DNA from: Pleurotus djamor | Lineage: Eukaryota > Basidiomycota > Agaricomycetes > Agaricales > Pleurotaceae | Length of the DNA: 31,368 nucleotides | Reading direction: 5' to 3' | Assembly (NCBI GenBank): GCA_029747585.1 | Contig: JAPEVF010000204.1 | Coordinates: forward strand, 40,525 to 71,892 | Shown here: one piece after another, positions 12,001 to 21,495 of the stretch | Numbering within the stretch: position 1 is the stretch's first letter | How the letters are laid out: the number at the start of each line of letters is the position of its first letter | The notes under the pieces: model-generated | Database searches by the model: none | Seen by the model: the letters and a program-made list of their open reading frames with translations, nothing else | Told to the model about the DNA's origin: nothing | Program-made: the position numbers and the translations under genes

Positions 12001-12475
12001 TGCCTAAAATGGTGCGGTTAGCCTTTACACTAGCTCAAGGTTAAATAATTTTAAAATGCACCCCAGATTATATTGCCGATTTGGTAGTTGTTTAAAAGGG
12101 AGTCGATGAGATAGCTTTGCTGCTCGTTCTCCCAGACGACGTCTGAAGCAAGATTAAGATGAAAGCTGTCTATGTGAAAGTAGAGATCCTACTCACCTCT
12201 CTGGTAGACGGGGTTGAGGTCGATAGTGCCATTGTTCATATACTCTGATAAACACATAAAAGGAATGTCAATGAAGACGATAATCTCTAACTCGTACCGA
12301 ACAAGGTCTTGATAGTGCGATTATGTGCTCGTGGTTGGTCGAGAAACGGGGTGAACGGGACCCGTTTGACTTTCGGTGGTTTCGGCGGGGGTTCCCTTTT
12401 AGCTGATGGCCCCTCGTCCTCCGATTCTGTCACCTCGGACAGGTCTGATTCATCAGGATGCAGAAAAGCGGACAT
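9064..12475 (-). CDS. DUF262 (GmrSD N-terminal type) protein, frame break near 10060
   Basis: The first ~240 residues form a DUF262 domain: IDLNPVYQRDVVW (about 66-78), IDSLLNNYQIGNIIWG, the nucleotide-binding-like signature DGKQRLTSI (D117-R121), and EREIFRRVQMGVPLTGQE. DUF262 is the N-terminal half of bacterial GmrSD modification-dependent restriction enzymes and has a ParB/Srx-like fold; the fungal members are uncharacterised. No HNH (GmrD/DUF1524) nuclease half is visible. The remainder is a helical region (about 240-450) and a basic disordered tail with NLS-like RKRKIDQ and PKRKRTT, suggesting a nuclear protein. Exons (minus): 12475-12298, 12244-12197, 12142-12062, 12003-11931, 11880-11858, 11796-11787 (10 nt), 11728-11554, 11488-11455, 11399-10749, 10693 onward. 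Frame stops at 10047, immediately beside an N at 10060; a Pro/Ser-rich frame continues to 9064. I join them as one gene, with the break probably a sequencing error. Alternatively the protein ends at 10047 (639 aa). Confidence 0.8.
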
Positions 12476-13319
12476 GAACGCAGTTTTGAGGTCTTCGGAG
12501 AGCGTCCAGGACGATGGTTTCGAGGTTGCGCGACGGAGGTGATGAAAGGGGGAGGGAGGAAGGGATGCTTGAGGGTCTGAGGGAGGGGGATTTTATGGAT
12601 GGTTCACTATGCGACGCGACTCAATGGGATCCTTATTACGAGAAATTGATAAAACGCATCGGGACGTGAACGAGAAATATTACAAATAACTCACCGACGA
12701 CGCGATCTCCGCTTCATCTCCCTCGACCATATTCAGCCCAAGCCATTCAAAACCTCAGCAAAGGTCACAAGTCGCGTCTTTTAAGAGATCAAAGGGTCCT
12801 GGAGGCGCGCGACGCGAATGAAATCGCCATATCACCGCATCAATGCAGCTCTTATCGCCGGAGTCAACGGGCTTCTGAGCCTGAGTCGACCGTGGCGGGT
12901 CGAGGCGGGGATTGCGGAGTGCAATTTATATTCGGAGTGCAGAGCTGGGCGCGATTAGGGTGTTCGGGGTCCCAATTTAGGGATGATCCACGCCGCTCAA
13001 ATGTTGCTTTGACCAGTAGTCCTCAACGTGTTTGTCCAGCCTGAAAACGTGCCCAGTGCGCATGAATCGTTGCTTTCAAGTGGTTCCCTATTCATGAAGC
13101 AGGAGGCTTGGAGCAGAGGTCAGGAGGACCGTTAATCTCAGGGGCAGTAGATAAAGCATGATAACATCTCCTTTGATTCGGCAACCCAAACCGGTGACAG
13201 CAACAATATGTCTTCCTCGTCATCAAGTACGGCCCGACCAGCGTCGGGGTAGACTTGGGAAAAAGGATCTATAAGTAAAATAGCGCGTTCCAATCCAAAA
13301 CAAGTAAGTAACAGACAGA
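12476..13319. other. Intergenic region upstream of the DUF262 gene
   Basis: This 0.84-kb spacer holds the DUF262 promoter and 5' leader on the minus strand and the 3' end of F-box B, which is also on the minus strand. A minus frame at 13138-13389 extends past the F-box B stop but shows no motif. ACGCGA-type motifs occur around 12613 and 12810. No RNA gene or repeat was recognised. Confidence 0.45.
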
Positions 13320-15375
13320 CTAGACACTCGACCACCACATCCCAGAAGATAACCAAACTTCCGCAAGGGAAGGACAACATTTCAGCCAATTTGACAGGTA
13401 AGTCAACTCAATATCTGAAAGACCCGTCTGCACGTGCATCTCACTACCAGAAGACTGAGGACGATACGTCACTCGATTGGAAGTTAATTTCCGAGTCGAA
13501 GTCAGAGCAGGGTGAGATCGCCCTAGTCCAGATGCACGTTGTATCTTTAGTCTCTGAAGGCCTTTGAAGCGGGATATGGTTGATTGGAGAATCCGATAGA
13601 TGCCCTGGTAAATTGACAAAGGGCTTTAACAAGAAATCAACGTGTTTATCGTATGGAGAACACACCTCATCTGGTGTCGACGGCTCCACGACGACACTCA
13701 GCTCAATCAACTGTTGTTTACTGTCACTACGCCCCAATAACGCACCGACAGAAGTCAAAACCTTCTCCATTGTCCTCGGGTCGATATCCTCGCCGAAACA
13801 TAGCTCTATCGCTTTTGTTCCGCGACAAGCGATCACCTGCATGACTGTCGACGGACGCAAACCAGAATAAAGGGATTTATGGATCCGTAGGCTGAGTCCA
13901 TTTAATGGTGGAAAGGATGCTTGAGATGAATGAGGTTGAGCTAGCAGGGAGGTAGTCAAGTTTGGAGTAGCACTCAGCGACTCCAGGCGAGGCAAAATCG
14001 GAGCCAAGGTAGCTTTCGATTTCGGGAATATTGCAGAGGATCTATCAGAGTTGATGGAAGAGGCTGAAGATAGGGTCTGAGGGAAAGGTATTCGGGGTGA
14101 AGGCAATGGTGTGGATGAAGGTGATGGTTGAGGTGAAACTCTCGGATGAGGGGAAGTTTGTGGGCGAGGGGAAGCGTGAATTGTTGGAGTCGATGGTGCG
14201 GATGCGAGGAATGACAGAACTGGCGTCGTTGGGGTTGAAGGCATCTCCGAGGGTGGTCTGATACTTTGTGAGAGTGGAGATGAAGGTCCGTCATTCGGTC
14301 GTTCCACTAAAACAGGGAATGCTAAGTGTCGAATCTCCTCCTGACACTCCAACCATGCACGAAGTTGAAGGTGGTCTCCGATAGACATTGTATGATTAAG
14401 GAAGGTGGCTTTCGTCAGCATTAAAGGAGAGAAATATCGCAGGATAGTGTATTCAAAGGTAGGGAGTGTGATGCTTTTCAGTCGGTGCATGTTAAGGAGA
14501 GCTTTCGCGAAGGAGGGTAGAGATGGCGCAAGCATGGATATCTGAGCTTCCCCTTCCACGTAAAACGATGGGGGCCAAACATGGATGGTGAGGGCCTCGG
14601 TAAGAAGCCCCAAGTCGTGACGTACAGCCAGAAGGGATATGAGTTTCACGAAACGCGCGGGACGGATGTATCGTCCATCCAAATGGGCGTATAGCGTGTG
14701 TCGCGCTGCTTCGCAAAACGCCCACGAAACCGTCGCGACATATGTAACATACCGTCGTGGCAAAAAGGACACGATCAGGTTGAGAATCGCTTGGGGGACT
14801 CTGGAAAGGCTTCTTTGGCCACCCACTCTCCGCACGATTCCTGATGTCGCTCCCACCCCCGGTTCCCCCATCCGAAGCAAGGTAGGTGTGCTGAGGGCTC
14901 GGACGCGTTCGTGGGGGACACGACTGTCTAGCTCTGCTTCGCAATTGGATGACAACGAGCCCGTGCGCAAGCGACCTAGACCAGCCGGTTGTCTGATGTC
15001 CGAATCAAAGGACTCGGTTGAAGGTGATGGAGTCGTCGACCCGTACCTGAGTGCCCCAGGCTTGTGGACAGCGATGTGTCCCACCGGGGCATGTCTCAAG
15101 TTGGGTGAGTCCTGGTCTTTCGGTATTCGCTTTGAGGGCCGTTTTGACGAACGACCGGAAAAGATTTTGGAGACCTTGCGAATGATGATACCGGACGCAA
15201 CAAGTGGTTGACGCGGGGAGCCCCCTTCTGGTTTGATCTTTGAGCTGCTCGGCGTGGCTGGCGTCGAGGGGACTGGTTGCTGCTGCTGTTGGGGTGGCAA
15301 TTGCAGTTTCTCGTCCAAGAGGGTAGGAAGGGGCTGCGAACGACGACGGTAGAGGCTGGGACCGAGGATGGCCAT
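13320..15375 (-). CDS. F-box-like protein B, paralogue of A
   Basis: Spliced product about 664 aa from two exons (15375-13666 and 13604-13320; 61-nt intron starting GTGTGT, ending TTACCAG). It matches protein A block by block: IIIRKVSKIFSG near the N terminus, an F-box-like stretch (VPQAILNLIVSFLPRR, WAFCEAARHTLYAHLDGRYI), a Pro/Ser linker, LYSGLRPSTVMQ, DIDPRTMEKVLTSVGALLGR, and a tail with RFKGLQRLKI and WLKCCPSLAEVWLSS. The single intron interrupts the same place in phase 0 (PDE/GIYRI here, DDD/VLYRI in A). A glutamine run sits near residues 28-33. The two copies are inverted and flank the DUF262 gene. Divergence is high outside the conserved blocks, so the duplication is not recent. A role as an SCF adaptor is inferred. 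Confidence 0.85.
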
Positions 15376-15821
15376 GGCAGACTCCAGACGCGTGTGGAGT
15401 TGAGAAGAGGAGGAGTGTGCAGGCTTCTCATGGCCATGGAGACTGCCATGAGAAAAACATGCAGGGAATTTGTTCCCTGACCCTCTTGGCTTCAGGCCTG
15501 ATCGGCTCTAAAATTAGAGTGGGTAAAATGCCCTGAAAATTCGAGAAAAACATACGTCGAGAAAAGTGTCCGAACTTGTTCGCTGTGGAAGTGAGCGAAT
15601 CTTTTTTCGCACATCAGGCTGTAGCTTATGGTGCACATATTGAAATGCTGCTGACCAGGATACTCAAAACGTTTTACGCTGCAAACGACTCGTAACAACT
15701 TGTTGGAACCTACGCAGATCTAATGACGTAATGAATCTGCCATCACGTGGAAGGAGGCCCCTATCACGTCGATCGAGATTAATGAAGTTTTGCAACCAAA
15801 CCTTGACCGATCGAAACACCA
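15376..15821. promoter_or_regulatory. Bidirectional promoter region, F-box B / TRM112
   Basis: This 446-bp spacer lies between two divergent starts. It contains TGACGTAA at 15724-15731 (CRE/ATF-like) and a palindromic CACGTG at 15744-15749 (E-box core bound by bHLH factors such as Cbf1/Pho4), both within 100 bp of the TRM112 ATG. The motifs are seen; their use is inference. The short minus frame at 15492-15698 shows no family features. Confidence 0.35.
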
Positions 15822-16355
15822 ATGGTTCGCCTCATCACACACAACCTCCTCCAATGCCACGCAAAAGGCTGCAACACAAACAACTTTCCCCTTCAGTTCA
15901 AGAATGCTGAAATCGAGCTACGCGAAGCTGAATACAACGCAGATTTCATTCGAGGATTCCTACCCAAACTCGAATGGAAAGCTCTCGTGGATACGGCGAA
16001 GGAGGTACGCATCTTTCCAGCACCAGCTACTTGTTAAATTGTCTGATGAAATGAACATGTAGCTAGGCGACACATCTCTGCCTGATGAACAACCCGAGAT
16101 GATGGATGATGACACCTCCAAGTCATTGCATCACGTACTGCTGGAGGTACTCTTGATTCCAAGAGTACATCAACTCCTTTACTGACTGACGCAAACGCAG
16201 ATCCATGTTGAGGAAGGACAGATGATCTGTCCAAACTGCAACCATGTCTATCCAATATCGAACGGAATTCCGAACATGGTGAGTCGAAGCAATCTGCAAA
16301 TGAAGATGTTGATCACCATCCTTCACAGCTACTCGCTGAACACGAGATCGCTTGA
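15822..16355 (+). CDS. TRM112: TRM112, activator of methyltransferases
   Basis: Trm112 is a small zinc-binding partner that stabilises and activates several methyltransferases (Trm9 and Trm11 on tRNA, Bud23 on 18S rRNA, Mtq2 on the release factor). The spliced product is 123 aa, close to the usual 125-135. Exons: 15822-16004, 16063-16146, 16201-16278, 16329-16355. The start MVRLITHNLLQCHAKGCN matches the family N terminus. Cys12 and Cys17 plus the C-terminal CPNC form the four-cysteine zinc site seen in yeast. Motifs EGQMICPNCNHVYPISNGIPNM and the closing LLAEHE are diagnostic. The last exon encodes only eight residues. It lies between a divergent F-box gene and a downstream GNAT gene, with no functional link evident. 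Confidence 0.96.
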
Positions 16356-16620
16356 GCGGCGATCATATTGCTATGCTTCTTTCATTGTGCTTGCGATGAT
16401 ACGACAAAGCTCCACTACCACAAGAGCACGCCCTACTCTGGTCCACCGTATATCAAATTCGTTAACATCTAGCGAAGATTTATAAAGTACCATATTTTCA
16501 TTCATATTACAGAAGAATTTCTATCAGGTTCGAAATGCTGAACTTCATATGGTATGCATAGTTCACACGTAAGATTCCAGCTTCCGTGTGCTCTATCGCA
16601 TAAGTCCAACCAAACAGGAA

Positions 16621-17260
16621 ATGGAGAAGTACGACCATCAATCCATAGAATCCTTCACAGGTCGCCTCATTCTTCGTCCGTTATCACCCAACGATGATGC
16701 CAACGTCGCCCTCCTCATATCGCACCCAATCATCCACCACTATCTTCCCTATCGCCCAAAGCACAATACCATTGACGATGCTCGAAAACGAAGGGAAAGA
16801 AGAGCATCCAACGATGCCATACTCGACTTCAGCATCCACTTGAAGAACAGTGACGTCAACGATCAGCATCAGAAACCAAGCGTATCGGATTCAGAGTTCG
16901 CCGGGCTGGCAGGATTTACACTGATAGACACGATACAAAAANTCTTGCGATATGTTCATCTCGGTCAGACCAGAGCTGCATAGACAGGGGATAGCCACGG
17001 AAGCCCTTCACGCAGTCTTACGCCTTGCGTTTGATGAGATGAACATACATAGGGTGTCGATCGGGACGGCGATGGACAATGTGCCGATGCGTGGATGGCT
17101 TGAGAATGCGGCAAAGGCGTCTTACGAAGGGTGTTTACGAGGTGCTATTACGACAGGACCTGGTAGTTGGACGGATGTGGCGCTGTATGGCATCCTGGAG
17201 TCAGATTGGCAAGACTACGTTCGTCCAAGTTTAGAGGGGCGGATGGACAAAGGAGAATAG
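16621..17260 (+). CDS. GNAT acetyltransferase 1 (frame broken at an N)
   Basis: This is an acetyl-CoA-dependent N-acetyltransferase of the RimJ/RimL-like (Acetyltransf_3) kind; the substrate is unknown. It opens SFTGRLILRPLSPND, and the acetyl-CoA pyrophosphate loop is the HRQGIAT stretch after RPELH. Then come FDEMNIHRVSIGTAMDN and the C-terminal GPGSWTDVALYGILESDW. The frame changes by one base at the N at 16942: the upstream frame ends at 16983, while the true continuation (CDMFISVRPELHRQG) is in the next frame and lines up residue for residue with the paralogue at 19391. A spurious extra base at the N explains this, so I treat the gene as intact, single-exon, about 212 aa. The preferred start is ATG 16621, matching the short leader in the paralogue. 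The stop is 42 bases from the converging tRNA. Confidence 0.85.
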
Positions 17261-17265
17261 AATTC

Positions 17266-17271
17266 AAAAAA
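17266..17271 (-). terminator. Pol III T-run for the minus-strand tRNA-Glu
   Basis: Read on the minus strand this is six consecutive T bases, 31 bases beyond the tRNA 3' end and the first run of four or more T after it. It lies six bases beyond the stop codon of the convergent GNAT gene, within that gene's presumed 3' untranslated region. Confidence 0.5.
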
Positions 17272-17301
17272 TAAGACGTCGTTCGATTCTACTACAAGTA
17301 T

Positions 17302-17385
17302 TTCGGATACGGGGAATCGAACCCCGAGCTGCCGCGAGCACTGTACAATGAGAGGCGGCAATGTTAGCCGTTACACCATATCCGA
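17302..17385 (-). tRNA. tRNA-Glu (anticodon CUC) with 12-nt intron
   Basis: Read on the minus strand, the gene starts TCGGATATGGTGTAACGG and ends GGGGTTCGATTCCCCGTATCCGA plus discriminator A. The seven-base acceptor arms pair fully (TCGGATA with TATCCGA). The A box (TGGTGTAACGG) and B box (GGTTCGATTCC) are present. The anticodon loop is CTCTCA followed, after a 12-base insertion (17337-17348), by C and the 3' stem GCGGC. The insertion sits between positions 37 and 38, the canonical place for tRNA introns cut by the TSEN endonuclease. The spliced 72-nt sequence is identical to the intronless copy at 29784-29855. Confidence 0.95.
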
Positions 17386-17501
17386 TGTGTATCATATGGG
17401 CGTGCGGCTATGTGCCATACCACACATTGGATCGTACTGGATGGCCAGTGACCAAAGTTCAATGAACTGGGGTTTCCTTGAATTAATGTCTCCCGACGAT
17501 T

Positions 17502-19135
17502 TCATCCTCTAATCAGTACATTTTCTATACTGGGTCTGAATACAGGTGCCGACCTGAAAGCCTCCATCCTTTCCTGTAGAATTGAGCAGTCTGGGTTAGC
17601 GGCAATCATGGCTTGTGCTTCTGGGAGAAGTGCTTCCAAGTACTGTTTAGACAAATGTCAGCAGGTGCATGTAGACTTGCATGCATAGGGTTCGTATCAC
17701 TGACTTGTACACGATTTTCCGTCAAAGGGTGGGTTTGAATAAACTCGAGGTTTATTCTGCGCGACTTACTCTCTAGCTCCGCGAGTCGCGTGAAGACTCT
17801 TTAGATAGAAGAACCTCTATATCAGCTAACGGTTAGCAGAGGAAAGACAATACTCACTTCGGTGAGGCGCTGGGGTCGTAGCAGGCTTTCGCCATGAGCC
17901 GCAGTCCAATCACGTCGGCTGTAAGCAAGCTGGTGAGTATAGCTAATGAAGTAACAACTTATAAGATGCCTTACCCTCCCTTTCTTGAGCGCGGGAATTG
18001 GGGAGATCGAGAAGGAATGTTGTTAAAAGTCGTGAAATACCGAAATCAAGCCCCAGGAGCTCTAAGACGGAGGCGACGACGAATAAAACCTTCTGAGAAG
18101 ATACACGTTCCGGAACATGGCGAGCAACTGGGAAATGAAAGCATGTCAGACATAAACGTAGATGGTTTTCATCGGGATACTAACCGACATGTCCAATTTC
18201 TAGAGCAAAATCAGCGGCCATGTGGAACAGAAGGGGCAGAATGCGTACCATGAGAAAGCACGGCGGCAAGCCCACTGTCGTCCTGTGTAATCGGAAGCAT
18301 TCCCGTAAAGACAAATACGATGCCTAGACCAAAGGTCATGAGGGCGTTGCGAGACAGAAGATGCAAGGAGCCTACCTGGACTGGCCGCTGCATTGACGAC
18401 CTGCTGATCGTTGATGACGACAACCTCCCAATCCCTCTGCGAGATTCTGTTCGTGTCTTGTGAAGTGCTAGCAGCAGCATTGTTGTACGCGTCTTCTTCC
18501 ACACCCCATAAATCCTCACTCGTTGACACGGGTTGAGACGACGGTTGGAGGAAAATAGGTTGATGTGGCGCCTTGACCATACCGAGATTTGAGGATGTGA
18601 GGATGCGCTGCACAATACCTTGTACGTGTAACGTCAGGGGATGGTTCGGTGGTAGTATTTTGTCGCGGTATTCGGCGTGAACTTCCGCTCGAGACGCTTG
18701 ACCTAACTGTGAGTTACTTGCGTTAGGAAGATAACCATGGTGAAGAGAAGACATACTCTGGCTTCGAGCTCTGGTCCGACGTCGATAAATCTCCATCGAC
18801 CCGTTTCAGGGACTTGCTCGAGGCTCGATGCAAAGCAGCTTTGGTCAGCCTCCAAGTCTGACAACGGATACATGGACTTACTGGGCGACGTAGTAAGCGG
18901 TGCAAAGTCCAAGGCCAACCACTCCAAATTTGATGACATTATCATAGTTATGAGGATTTCTCCTGGAATTTGGATTCGACCCAGAATCGCCGAAACGGAC
19001 ATATTGATTGCGCGGAAAGTGGCTGGAGGTGAAGGTTCTCCTCGGAAGATCGACGCGTCGGAACACTGTTCTCCGAGTTGCAGTGATACAAGACCGTGAA
19101 GACGCAAGCTTGAGTGCTCGAGCGACGGAGCTCAT
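17502..19135 (-). CDS. OMA1: OMA1-type mitochondrial metalloprotease (M48)
   Basis: OMA1 is a zinc endopeptidase of the mitochondrial inner membrane that cleaves misfolded or stressed membrane proteins. The spliced product is 394 aa. The N terminus is Arg/Ser-rich without acids (MSSVARALKLASSRS), a typical mitochondrial presequence, followed by a membrane segment around IKFGVVGLGLCTAYYVA. Then come HLEQVPETGRWRFIDV, ILPPNHPLT, WEVVVIND, GIVFVFTGMLPITQDDSGLAAVLSH, the zinc motif HEIGH (H242, E243, H246), and the third ligand in EREAD (E298). Exons (minus): 19135-18882, 18823-18757, 18706-18376, 18323-18249, 18199-18185, 18127-17975, 17918-17858, 17798-17711, 17642-17502. The fifth exon is only 15 nt and encodes the EIGHV part of the zinc motif. 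ATG 19135 is the first true ATG in frame. It diverges from GNAT 2 with 255 bp between. Confidence 0.95.
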
Positions 19136-19390
19136 GGCGGTCGGAGAAAGGAAGGAGTGAAGGTCAGTACTTAGCACACGGCGAAGGCCCAAAGCCTGCC
19201 ATGGCCGTGCCGTCGCTTACGTAGGTCCAATCCAGGGCCCCTTTTGAACCCCTCTCTCTATCTTCCTGACTATCTCCATGGCAGATAGGCCCATGGTGTT
19301 CTGTCAGCATGGCCGCGTGCAACAAGTGTACGGGACCTAGTACCCATCGACCTCTTTGCATCGCCGCTCGTCCTGCCATCGTCGCTTCAA

Positions 19391-20008
19391 ATGAATCAAG
19401 ACATTCAAGCAAGCCAAGGCGGATTCAAGTCCTTCACTGGTCGATTTTACTTGACACCTCCCTCAGCTAGCGATGACGAAGATGTCGCAGCTATCTTATC
19501 ACACCCTACTACGAGGCGTTATCTCCAGTTCATTCCTGAGGAGACTTCACCAGAGGATGCCCGTATGCGTAGGGAGAGCCGGGCTGCCAACCAGACGATT
19601 TACGATTTCAATGTCTACCTCAAATCTGGTGGTGAAGGAAAGGACAAGTTTGCTGGGATGGCCGGCCTAATCAAGGCAGATACGGTGCACAAGTCTTGCG
19701 AGATGTATATGTTGGTCAGCCCAGACCTACATCGTCAAGGCGTCGCTCTAGAGGCAATGCATGCAACGCTGCATTATGCCTTTGAGGAGTTAGGAATGCA
19801 CAGAGTGGCGATCGGGACAGCGGTCGACAACCTCCCCATGCAAGGCGTGTTAACGGCAGCCAAAGCACCTTATGAGGGCTGCCTCCGAGGCGCTATCGTG
19901 GCCGGACCTGGATCTTGGGCAGACATAATGCTCTATGGCATACTGGAGACAGACTGGACAGACGCTGTACGGCCATGTTTAGAGGGCAGGATGAAGTCAT
20001 CCACATAG
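19391..20008 (+). CDS. GNAT acetyltransferase 2, paralogue of 1
   Basis: This is a single-exon 205-aa RimJ/RimL-like acetyltransferase with an intact frame. It shares with GNAT 1 the opening SFTGRFYLTPP, the DARMRRESRAANQTIYDF stretch, FAGMAGL, the pyrophosphate loop region SPDLHRQGVALEAMHATLH, MHRVAIGTAVDNLPM, and the closing APYEGCLRGAI and GPGSWADIMLYGILETDW. The two copies are in direct orientation 2.8 kb apart, with a tRNA and OMA1 between them. The substrate cannot be told from sequence; relatives act on protein N termini or small amines. It converges on RRP45 with 112 bp between the stops. Confidence 0.92.
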   Translation: MNQDIQASQGGFKSFTGRFYLTPPSASDDEDVAAILSHPTTRRYLQFIPEETSPEDARMRRESRAANQTIYDFNVYLKSGGEGKDKFAGMAGLIKADTVHKSCEMYMLVSPDLHRQGVALEAMHATLHYAFEELGMHRVAIGTAVDNLPMQGVLTAAKAPYEGCLRGAIVAGPGSWADIMLYGILETDWTDAVRPCLEGRMKSST

Positions 20009-20120
20009 TCTGAGGATACGGTCGATGAGTTTCCAGAGACACGAAGCAGCACAAAAACGTACCACAATTTTCATTCGAGCGAAAAAGTCATAGAGATGCT
20101 ATCGGTTGGAACGAGGTGCA

Positions 20121-21132
20121 TTACCTGAATTCAACCAGCCTTCCATCCCAATCCTCTTTGAGCCTCTCTTCGACAAGTTTATCTACTTCCTTAGCTCTTT
20201 GCACAGCTACATCGACCAATTTGAGGATCTCGTCGGGAGACAATGGGACACCGCCCAGTTTTTGAAGGACACAGATCTCGCGTTGCGCGTTCAACGCAAT
20301 CGACACCACACCAGCACTCAGTCGTTGCTCAAGGTGAGCTGGATCAAGTATTGGCGGTGTCGAAGGGTCTGAGTAGAAGGCAAATGTGAAGCAGAAGGGA
20401 GAATGGTGGATTGCCAGAGGGATTGGCGCTCTTTCCGTTGGATCGTGCTGAAAATGCATGAGGGCGTTATCAACCCTCCGAGCAGCGAAAGAGACTAACA
20501 ACTGTGACATCATCTCCTACAACCTCGACCTCAGGTCGTCGGAAATGTCGAAGAGCGACGATGCCGGCAAGGCATGAGCAGTCCAGTAAGTTCCCATCGT
20601 CAGAGAGACAGTGGATGGCCAGTCGTACATGCCAAACCTTGAATGGATTCGCGAATTAGATCGCACCAAAGTAGATGTCTGGATCTTACTCGCTGTCCGG
20701 CCACCACACAGAGAGACTCCTTATCTATAACGTCACTCCTTCGAAGCACTTTATCCAACATACGCGAAATTGTAACCTCCTCTTCCGACGTGCTACCAAT
20801 CCGGCACATTAGCCAATGACTTACGCGTCAACAGATAACACACCCACCTACCGACCAATCTCGTATTCTGGCGATGCCATTGGCGATATTTCGGAGTGGA
20901 TGGAGATCATCCCTTCGAAAGGTCGATCTGACGACGGCTTCACCATCTTCGCGTCGACTTGGGCAATTACGCGCGTTTTCCCCAACGCACATTCAACCCA
21001 GCCGAGTTCTGGCCCGAATGTGATTTGAGGCTGTCTGAGCTCGAGAGATTGGCGACCATCAAGACGGAGAGATTCTTTGAGAGCTGCGAAAAGGAAGTCT
21101 TTTTCAGGGATAGATGGAGATGGTGGCCGCAT
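20121..21132 (-). CDS. RRP45: Exosome subunit RRP45
   Basis: Rrp45 (EXOSC9) is one of the six RNase PH-like proteins forming the ring of the RNA exosome, which degrades and trims RNA in nucleus and cytoplasm. The product is 282 aa, in the usual fungal range. Exons (minus): 21132-20852, 20792-20690, 20637-20500, 20447-20121. Diagnostic stretches are LRLDGRQSLELRQPQITFGP, GWVECALGKTRVIAQVDAKM, RPFEGMISIHSEISPMASPE, RVWHVRLAIHCLSDDGNLLD and the second-domain start DDVTVHDPTERAPIPLAIHH. It ends shortly after VDKLVEERLKEDWDGR, without the long acidic tail of animal EXOSC9. Eukaryotic ring subunits of this class lack the phosphorolytic active site and act structurally. Confidence 0.96.
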
Positions 21133-21495
21133 TTTGCGAGGATTTTTTGGGCGCTAACAGTGCCGATTTTGGATGCTTGCAGTTAACCACCTTTGTGCGA
21201 CAGCCAGAGAGATTGGATCATTGCCACGCGTTTCAGTTGTAGAGTAGATTCGTCATATATTCGTGAACAGGTCGTGAAGAGTGGATACGCGTAATTAGGC
21301 ACTAACCTACGGCAAAGGTATGAACAATAAAAGTACAGGAAATGAAATGAACGAAGCAACGACGCGTCAAGCGAGAAAATGATTAATGATCCTTGAGGAC
21401 CAGATGCATAAACAAAAGGAAGGCAACCGCAACATGAAACCGAGAGACAAAAACCTAAAACCCTATAAGAAAAATAGTCATAAATCGAAATGCAC
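21133..21495. other. Tandem intergenic region, RRP45 promoter
   Basis: This 363-bp spacer lies between the RRP45 start and the stop of zinc-finger protein A, both on the minus strand. It should hold the RRP45 promoter and the 3' untranslated region of the zinc-finger gene. I see no further gene or repeat. Confidence 0.5.

Noticed and set aside
9064..12475. A complete GmrSD-like restriction enzyme
   Set aside because: Only the DUF262 half is present; no HNH (DUF1524) motif is found in the gene or its neighbours, so nuclease activity cannot be claimed.
14639..15211. Plus-strand 190-codon frame inside F-box B
   Set aside because: It lies antisense to conserved F-box coding sequence, has no family motif and no splice logic; the minus strand clearly carries the gene.
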